Assembly: GCF_014204915.1 (NCBI RefSeq)
Contig: NZ_JACHMH010000001.1
Span: forward strand, 5,419,501 to 5,483,500
Direction of reading: 5' to 3'
DNA: 64,000 bases
Source: Crossiella cryophila
GTDB taxonomy: Bacteria > Actinomycetota > Actinomycetes > Mycobacteriales > Pseudonocardiaceae
A program made the position numbers and the translations under genes. How positions within the stretch are numbered: position 1 is the first letter of the stretch; every line of letters begins with the position of its first letter. The notes under the pieces were generated by a model that made no database searches, was not told where the DNA came from, and was given only the letters and a program-made list of their open reading frames with translations. This document shows, piece after piece, positions 58,991 to 64,000 of the stretch.

Positions 58991-60080
58991 GCGTCCTGGC
59001 GCGAGCGCCCGGCTGAATCTCACCGTCAGCTACGCCGGGGTCGTGCTGGTCACCGGTAGTGTGCTGATCGCCGTGGCCTGGCTGTACCTGCTGCGGCACG
59101 TGCCGAACAAGGAGCAGGGCCTGCTCGGGATCAGCCCCAACCGGTACCTGCTGTCGCGCATCTTCGGTGAGGCGGTGGCGGTGGCCATGGTCGTGCTGCT
59201 GCTGATCGGCCTGGTGGGCGGCTGGTTCCTGGCCGGGCGGATGCTCGCGCCGCTGAACCGGATCGGCGACGCGGCCCGGCTGGCCGCCAACGGCTCGCTG
59301 TCCCACCGGATCCGGCTGCCCGGCCGCCAGGACGAGTTCCGCGAACTCGCCGACGTCTTCGACACCATGCTCGAACAGCTCGAATCCCACGTCGCCGAAC
59401 AGCAACGCTTCGCAGCCAACGCCTCGCACGAACTACGCACCCCGCTGGCGATCTCGCAGGCCCTCCTGGAGGTCGCCCGCACCGATCCCAGCCAGGACCG
59501 GGGCGAGCTGATCGACCGCCTGCACACCGCCAACAAGCGGGCGATCGACCTCACCGAGGCGCTGCTGCTGCTCAGCCGCAGCGACCGCGGCGGCTTCACC
59601 CGCGACCCCGTCGACCTGTCGCTGCTCGCCGAGGAGGTCGCCGAAACCCTGCTGCCGCTGGCGGAACGGCGCGAGATCACCCTGGAGGTCACCGGCGATC
59701 CGGCCCCGACCACCGGGTCGGCCGCGCTGCTGCTGCGGATGGTGGCCAATCTGGTGCAGAACGCCATCGTCTACAACCTGCCCGTCGGCGGCACCGTCAC
59801 CGTGCACACCGAATCGCGGCACGGCGCGAGCGTGCTGCGGGTGTCGAACACCGGCCGGCCGCTGGCGCCGGAACTGGTGCCGACCCTCACCGAACCCTTC
59901 CAGCGCGGCACCGAACGCGTGCGCACCGACGACCAGGTCGGCGTCGGCCTCGGCCTGGCCATCGTGCGCAGCATCGTCCGCGCCCACGACGGGACCCTGG
60001 ACCTGGCGGCCCGCCCGGCCGGTGGCCTGCTGGTCACGGCCTGGCTGCCCAGCACACCGCGGGCACTGTTCCCCGACTGA
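58977..60080 (+). CDS. Sensor histidine kinase of an OmpR-type pair
   Basis: A 367-residue kinase: two membrane helices (about 20-40 and 60-85) with a short external loop, a HAMP segment (AGRMLAPLNRIGDAARLAAN), a HisKA box with H151 in NASHELRTPLAI, and HATPase boxes LVQNAIVYN and GVGLGLAIVRSIVRAHDG. It is the partner of the overlapping response regulator. The minimal sensor loop suggests an envelope signal, in keeping with the VanZ and penicillin-binding-protein-like genes upstream. Confidence 0.93.
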   Translation: MPVDRRPGASARLNLTVSYAGVVLVTGSVLIAVAWLYLLRHVPNKEQGLLGISPNRYLLSRIFGEAVAVAMVVLLLIGLVGGWFLAGRMLAPLNRIGDAARLAANGSLSHRIRLPGRQDEFRELADVFDTMLEQLESHVAEQQRFAANASHELRTPLAISQALLEVARTDPSQDRGELIDRLHTANKRAIDLTEALLLLSRSDRGGFTRDPVDLSLLAEEVAETLLPLAERREITLEVTGDPAPTTGSAALLLRMVANLVQNAIVYNLPVGGTVTVHTESRHGASVLRVSNTGRPLAPELVPTLTEPFQRGTERVRTDDQVGVGLGLAIVRSIVRAHDGTLDLAARPAGGLLVTAWLPSTPRALFPD

Positions 60081-60121
60081 TGACGGTTACCGATCTCCCG
60101 GGCAGTACCTAGAGTCCGGGG

Positions 60122-61417
60122 ATGGTCGGACCTCTGGATCTCGCGGTGGGCAAGGTGTTCCGGCGGGTGGTGCCGCTGTTCATCGTGATGCTGATCTGCA
60201 ACCAGCTCAACCGCGGCAACATCGGCTACGTGCAACGGCACCTGGAGGCCGATGTCGGTCTCGGCGCGGCCGCCTACGGGTTCGGCGCCGGGCTGTTCTT
60301 CATCGCCTACGCGCTCTTCGAGCTGCCGAGCAACATGCTGATGGAACGCTACGGCCCCAAGATCTGGCTGACCCGGATCATGGTCAGCTGGGGCGTGGTG
60401 TCCGCGGCCATGGTGTTCGTGCAGGGCCCGATGTCGTTCTACCTGCTCAGATTCCTGCTCGGCGCGGCCGAGGCCGGGTTCTTCCCGGCGATCATCTACT
60501 ACTTCTCCCGCTGGCTGCCCTCCTCCCACCGCGGCCGCGCCACGGCGTTGTTCGTCGCGGGCTCCTCGATCGCCGCGGCCATCTCCGGCCCGCTCTCCGG
60601 ACCCCTGCTCGCCATGCACGGCTTCCTCGGCATCCCCGGCTGGCAATGGCTTTTCGTGCTGGAGGGCACGCTGTCGGTGGTGGTCGGCCTGTTCGCCTAC
60701 CGCAGGCTGGACACCAGCATCGAGACCGCCACCTGGCTTTCCGGGGACGAGAAGAAAGCGCTATCCAACGCGATCGAACAGGAGGACGCCGGCCGCCGAG
60801 CCACCGCCGACGGCCCGGTCTCCCGCTGGCGGATGCTGCTGCACCCGCAGATCCTGCTGTTCTGCCTCATCTACTTCGCCATCCAGCTCTCCATCTACGC
60901 CAACACCTTCTGGCTGCCCACCATCGTGCATCGCATCTCCGGCGCCGACGACGTCACCGTCGGCCTGCTGTCCTCACTACCGTGGATCTGCGCGATCGTC
61001 GCGATGTACCTGACCGGCCGCGCCTCCGACCGCACCGGCCGCAGCAAACCCCTGCTGATCGCCGCCCTGGTGGTGGCCGCCATCGCGACCTACCTCGCGG
61101 CGGTGGCCTCGCCGGTGTTCGCGCTGGTGCTGTTGTGCGTAGCCGCGATGGGCTTCAAGAGCGCCAGCCCACTGTTCTGGACCATCCCGCAGGGCAACGT
61201 GCACCCGGTGGCGATCGCCTCGGTGGTCGCGGTGGTCAACTCCCTGGGTAATTTGGGCGGTTTCGTCGCCCCGTACGGCTTCGGCCTGATCAAGGAGGCC
61301 ACCGGGGAGGTCACCTGGGGGCTGTATGCCTTGGCGGCGGCCTGTTTGGTGGCGGCGGTGCTGGTGTTGTTCGTGCGGCGGGATCGGGTGGTCGCACCTC
61401 CGGTGGGGCCATTGTGA
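60122..61417 (+). CDS. MFS transporter, ACS (anion:cation symporter)-like
   Basis: A 431-residue transporter with about 12 hydrophobic helices, motif FELPSNMLMERYGPKIWLTR between helices 2 and 3, and a charged central loop. This is the pattern of ACS-family uptake carriers for organic acids such as hexuronates or tartrate. The last codons (after VAPPVGPL) overlap a fragment matching the S24/S26-like gene, so the 3' end appears to have been replaced by a recombination event. It stands alone on the plus strand. Confidence 0.85.
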   Translation: MVGPLDLAVGKVFRRVVPLFIVMLICNQLNRGNIGYVQRHLEADVGLGAAAYGFGAGLFFIAYALFELPSNMLMERYGPKIWLTRIMVSWGVVSAAMVFVQGPMSFYLLRFLLGAAEAGFFPAIIYYFSRWLPSSHRGRATALFVAGSSIAAAISGPLSGPLLAMHGFLGIPGWQWLFVLEGTLSVVVGLFAYRRLDTSIETATWLSGDEKKALSNAIEQEDAGRRATADGPVSRWRMLLHPQILLFCLIYFAIQLSIYANTFWLPTIVHRISGADDVTVGLLSSLPWICAIVAMYLTGRASDRTGRSKPLLIAALVVAAIATYLAAVASPVFALVLLCVAAMGFKSASPLFWTIPQGNVHPVAIASVVAVVNSLGNLGGFVAPYGFGLIKEATGEVTWGLYALAAACLVAAVLVLFVRRDRVVAPPVGPL

Positions 61418-61458
61418 CGTTCCGGCCCAGTGGCTTCTCGATGGTGGCGCTGATCCGC
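61402..61458 (+). pseudogene. Fragment of an S24/S26-like gene fused to the MFS 3' end
   Basis: Around 55 bases here match the complement of about 47538-47592 in the intact gene with only about five differences by eye. They encode GAIVTFRPSGFSMVALIR, against GATVTFRPSGSSMVPLIR. The frame then ends at a stop. The match begins within the last codons of the MFS gene. Confidence 0.65.
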
Positions 61459-61854
61459 CGTTGAAGTGTTGGGGTCTGGGTGAAGACAGGGGCAGCAGTA
61501 GAACCGCTGGGAGCCGGTTGGCCAGGGGCACGCTCGGGAAGCGGCTCGCGCTGAGGTCGCTGGGCCAGACGCCGAGGCCGGCGCGGCGGAGCCTGTCGAC
61601 CACTGTGCCGGGCAGTCCGCGCCTGGCGGTGACCGGGATGGTGCGCGGCGCTGGACCGGGCGGGATGCCGAACGAGGCGCCGAGCTGGTGCGCGGCGCTC
61701 CAGACCTGCCGGGTGCCGTAATGGGGAACGGCGTGTGGGCGACCAGGTGTATCTGGTCATGAGGTTGGTGACGGGGTGTCGGCTTGATCATGGGTGCGGC
61801 CGCCGGGTGCGGTGGTGATTGCGACGTCAGTCACCACAGCCGGAGGCCTCGATG
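61459..61854. other. Mostly non-coding stretch with a possible minus-strand remnant
   Basis: No intact gene is seen. On the minus strand about 61480-61725, one frame reads a coherent but startless sequence (for example VWSAAHQLGASFGIPPGPAP and AGLGVWPSDLSASRFPSVPL). It may be the remains of a gene. It matches nothing I recognise. Confidence 0.3.
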
Positions 61855-62400
61855 GGACCCGCCAACGCCCGCCTGACCGCGCATGGACGCCTGGTCCTGG
61901 TTTCACCGGATCACCGCTGGCAGACCGGTCGCCCACGTGGCCAAAGTGCTGGGTGTCTCCCGGCAATGCGCGCATCGCCGGGTCCGCCGCTTTCGCGAGG
62001 AAGGAGTCGCGGGCCTGGACGATCGCTCCAGCCGGTCACACCGCATGCCCGCACACACCTGCACCCAGGTTGAGGACCAGGTCGTGGCCACCCGGATCGA
62101 GCTGCGGTGCGGCCCGGCCCGGATCAGCGCGGCCACCGGTGTCCCGGCCCGCACGGTCTCGCGGATCCTCACCCGGCGGGACATGCCACGGCTGGCCGAG
62201 TGCGATCCGCTGACCGGGCAGCGCATCCGTGCCACCCGGCCCCCGGTGACCTGATCCACCTCGACGTCAAGAAGATCGGCAAGATCCCGCCCGGTGGTGG
62301 CCGGCGAGTCCATGGCCGCGGCCGCCGTCCTCGAGCGGTCCGGGGCTGGGCTATGACTAGGTCCACGCCGCCGTTGAGCACCCCGACCAGGTGGGCGTGA
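61855..62400 (+). pseudogene. IS481-family transposase pseudogene
   Basis: Three frames carry pieces of an IS481-type transposase: NARLTAHGRLVLV, then after a frameshift near 61900 ITAGRPVAHVAKVLGVSRQC and RFREEGVAGLDDRSSRSH with PARTVSRILTRRD, then after another shift near 62245 PGDLIHLDVKKIGKIPPGGG. An in-frame stop replaces a residue in the GYDY element near 62358. The catalytic DDE core after that is missing. Confidence 0.75.
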
Positions 62401-62496
62401 CCTGATAGGAGCTTGGCCAGAAGCCCCGTCACAGGCTTGTCCACCCACCCGGTCGGGTAGTGCTGCCATCGCGGCAACGAGTGGAGCGGTTCAAGC

Positions 62497-63571
62497 ATGA
62501 GAAGCACCATCGCGGGTGTCATCGGGGGTGTCGACACCCACAAAGACACCCATCACGCAGTTGTCCTGCACGAGAGCGGGTCGGTCCTGGCCGATCAGCA
62601 GTTCCCTGCCACGGTCGAGGGCCATCGCGCTTTGCTGGCCTGGCTCAACACCCACGGCCGGGTCATCGCGGTCGGGGGCGAAGGCACCGGCAGCTACGGC
62701 GCCGCGCCGGCTTGGTCACCGACCCGCAATGACGTCACCGTCATCGAGATCAACCGACCCAACCGGCATGCCAGGCGGGCAGCCGGAAAGTCCAAAGTCC
62801 GATCGACTCGACGCCGAGCAGGCCGCCCGCGCCGTGCTGGGCCAGGGGGCCACCGCCATCCCGAAGTCCCGCGACGGCGCGGTCGAGGTCATCCGCATGT
62901 TGCGCCTGACCCGCGGGTCCGCGGTCAAGGCCCGCACCCAGGCGGTGAACACGCTGCACGTGCTGATCGTCACCGCACCCGACAACCTCCGCGAACCACT
63001 ACGCACGCTCCGTGGTCGCACGCTGATCAACCACTGCCTGAACCTGCGTCCCGACCACGATGACCTCGCCACCTTGATCGACCAGCCCGCCCGGCTACTG
63101 CACACCGGAGCGACCACCGCCATCCACGAACTCGCCCGCCGCATCCACACCCTGACCGAGCAGATCACCACGCTCGACCGCCAACTCCGCCGACTCCTCA
63201 CCACAGCAGCACCCCAGCTGATGGCCCTGCCCGGCATCGGTGCCGAAATTGCGGGACAACTCCTCGTCACAGTCGGCGACAAGCCCGACAGACTCGCCAG
63301 CGAGGCATCCTTCGCTCGACTCTGCGGCGTCGCACCCCAACCGGCCAGCAGCGGACGGACCACCGGCCGTCACCGCCTCTCCCGCAGCGGCGACCGCGCA
63401 GCCAAATCAGCCATCTACATGGCCACCGTCACCCGCATGCGGCAACACCCACCAACCCGCGCCTACCTGCACCGCCGCACCACCGAGGGCCTCACCAAAC
63501 GCGAGATCATCCGATGCCTCAAACGCTGCGTCGCCCGAGAGATCTTCCACGCACTCCCACGAACCACTTGA
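62497..63571 (+). pseudogene. IS110-family transposase, frameshifted
   Basis: The N-terminal DEDD/RuvC-like domain (GVDTHKDTHHAVVLHESGSV, ..GEGTGSYGA..) is in one frame. The remainder (SDRLDAEQAARAVLGQGATA ... LMALPGIGAEIAGQLLVTVG and ASSGRTTGRHRLSRSGDRAA with its conserved Ser) is in another. The shift is at 62787-62800, where AAAGTCC is tandemly repeated. The Leu-to-Trp stretch around 62705-62740 also suggests small indels. It is non-functional unless rescued by frameshifting. Confidence 0.85.
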
Positions 63572-63717
63572 CACACATAGGAGCATCGAGCGGTTCAACC
63601 GCACCCAGTCACCAACGTGACGGCCAAGTACAACCAGAGCCAGCCCATAGACCAGGAGACCGAACAGCACGGGGAGAACGGCGGGGAACAGCCTGCGGGG
63701 CTGTGGCGGGGGTGGGG
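63572..63717. other. Short non-coding segment at the IS110 right side
   Basis: No gene is seen. GAGCGGTTCAA occurs at 63590-63600 and also before the transposase at 62478-62488, so the two may mark the element's ends or a target-site remnant. Confidence 0.35.
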
Positions 63718-64000
63718 TCAGCTGGTCCAGTCCGGGTGGCCGGGCATGGGTGGGGTGGTGGTGCCGTAGAGCCAGTTGTGGAAGTAGTCGGTCAGGTCGC
63801 GGCCGGAGATCTCGTTGGCGACGGTGATGTAGTCCTGGGTGCTGGCGGATTTGTGGCGGTAGCGGTCTAGGAAGGTCTGTTCGATTCGGTGGAAGGTGTC
63901 GGGGCCGACCAGGGTGTGTAGGCCTTCCAGGGTTAGCTGGCCGGGGACGTTGGTGTCGAACAGGACGCTGTAGGGGTTTTTCAGGTGGCCTGCGGGGCCG
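63718..64000 (-). CDS. M1-family metallopeptidase, C-terminal part (5' end outside window)
   Basis: The minus-strand frame is open from the window end to a TGA at 63718. It reads NPYSVLFDTNVPGQLTLEGL, VGPDTFHRIEQTFLDRYRHK, DYITVANEISGRDLTDYFHN and WLYGTTTPP. This is the usual C-terminal helical end of M1 aminopeptidases. The HExxH zinc site is not in the window, so activity cannot be judged. Confidence 0.7.
   Translation of the reverse strand, partial: GPAGHLKNPYSVLFDTNVPGQLTLEGLHTLVGPDTFHRIEQTFLDRYRHKSASTQDYITVANEISGRDLTDYFHNWLYGTTTPPMPGHPDWTS

Noticed and set aside
1-64000. CRISPR arrays, tRNA or rRNA genes
   Set aside because: No regularly spaced short repeats, no cloverleaf-like sequence with CCA-type 3' ends and no conserved rRNA stretches were noticed on either strand.

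Overview
The window is high-GC, gene-dense DNA from a filamentous actinomycete. A Pseudonocardiales-type host is my best guess: GTG/TTG starts are frequent, Tat-type and lipoprotein signals are common, ECF and SARP regulators are abundant, and a GTCCAC(A/T)GTGGAC palindrome recurs at gene ends. No rRNA, tRNA or CRISPR array was seen. The lineage is an inference, because no marker gene lies in the window.

Layout. (1) 1-11.5 kb: the 3' part of a giant modular gene (at least 3,596 codons), followed by a small gene resembling type VII secretion (T7SS) associated proteins. The giant protein has recurring His-Gly...Cys modules, an embedded amidoligase-like domain and a ~1,030-residue tandem duplication. 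(2) 11.7-16.6 kb: a VanZ-RDD membrane protein, then on the minus strand a Spo0M-like protein, a two-component system and a P450. (3) 16.8-27.3 kb: ten same-strand genes, mostly overlapping by a few bases, forming a biosynthetic cluster. They are P450, class I terpene cyclase, acyl-CoA-dehydrogenase-like flavoprotein, stand-alone adenylation enzyme, carrier protein, second P450, DMATS-type prenyltransferase, alpha/beta hydrolase, second DMATS-type prenyltransferase and a DUF1295 membrane protein. (4) 27.4-30.3 kb: a duplicated lipoprotein/SnoaL gene pair in which each copy lost the opposite gene, split by an island of lower apparent GC. (5) 30.3-41.9 kb: two sigma-factor loci (one with an anti-sigma factor), a WYL regulator with DinB and VOC genes, a deazaflavin-type reductase, a DHA2-type MFS exporter divergent from an AfsR-like regulator, and two decayed genes. 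(6) 41.9-52.8 kb: a Tat-exported flavoprotein with a divergent PucR regulator, an isochorismatase-like hydrolase facing a TetR regulator across a 42-bp palindrome, an AlkD-like protein, an S24/S26-like protein, small secreted peptides, an XRE-cupin regulator facing an epoxide-hydrolase-like lipoprotein, an APH-like kinase and an ECF sigma/membrane-protein pair. (7) 53-61.4 kb: a subtilase, a Tat-exported penicillin-binding-protein-like protein with a lost catalytic lysine, a VanZ protein, an OmpR-type two-component system and an MFS transporter. (8) 61.4-64 kb: mobile-element wreckage (S24-like fragment, IS481 and IS110 pseudogenes) and the 3' end of an M1 aminopeptidase gene.

How the genes may work together. 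In the central cluster, the flavoprotein/adenylation/carrier trio has the architecture that makes pyrrolyl-2-carboxyl-S-carrier protein from proline. Beside a terpene cyclase, two P450s and two prenyltransferases it predicts a terpenoid-pyrrole hybrid metabolite. The two-component system and P450 upstream may belong to it. The giant gene and its partner look like a T7SS-linked effector locus. All functions are inferred from motifs and context; no database search was run.
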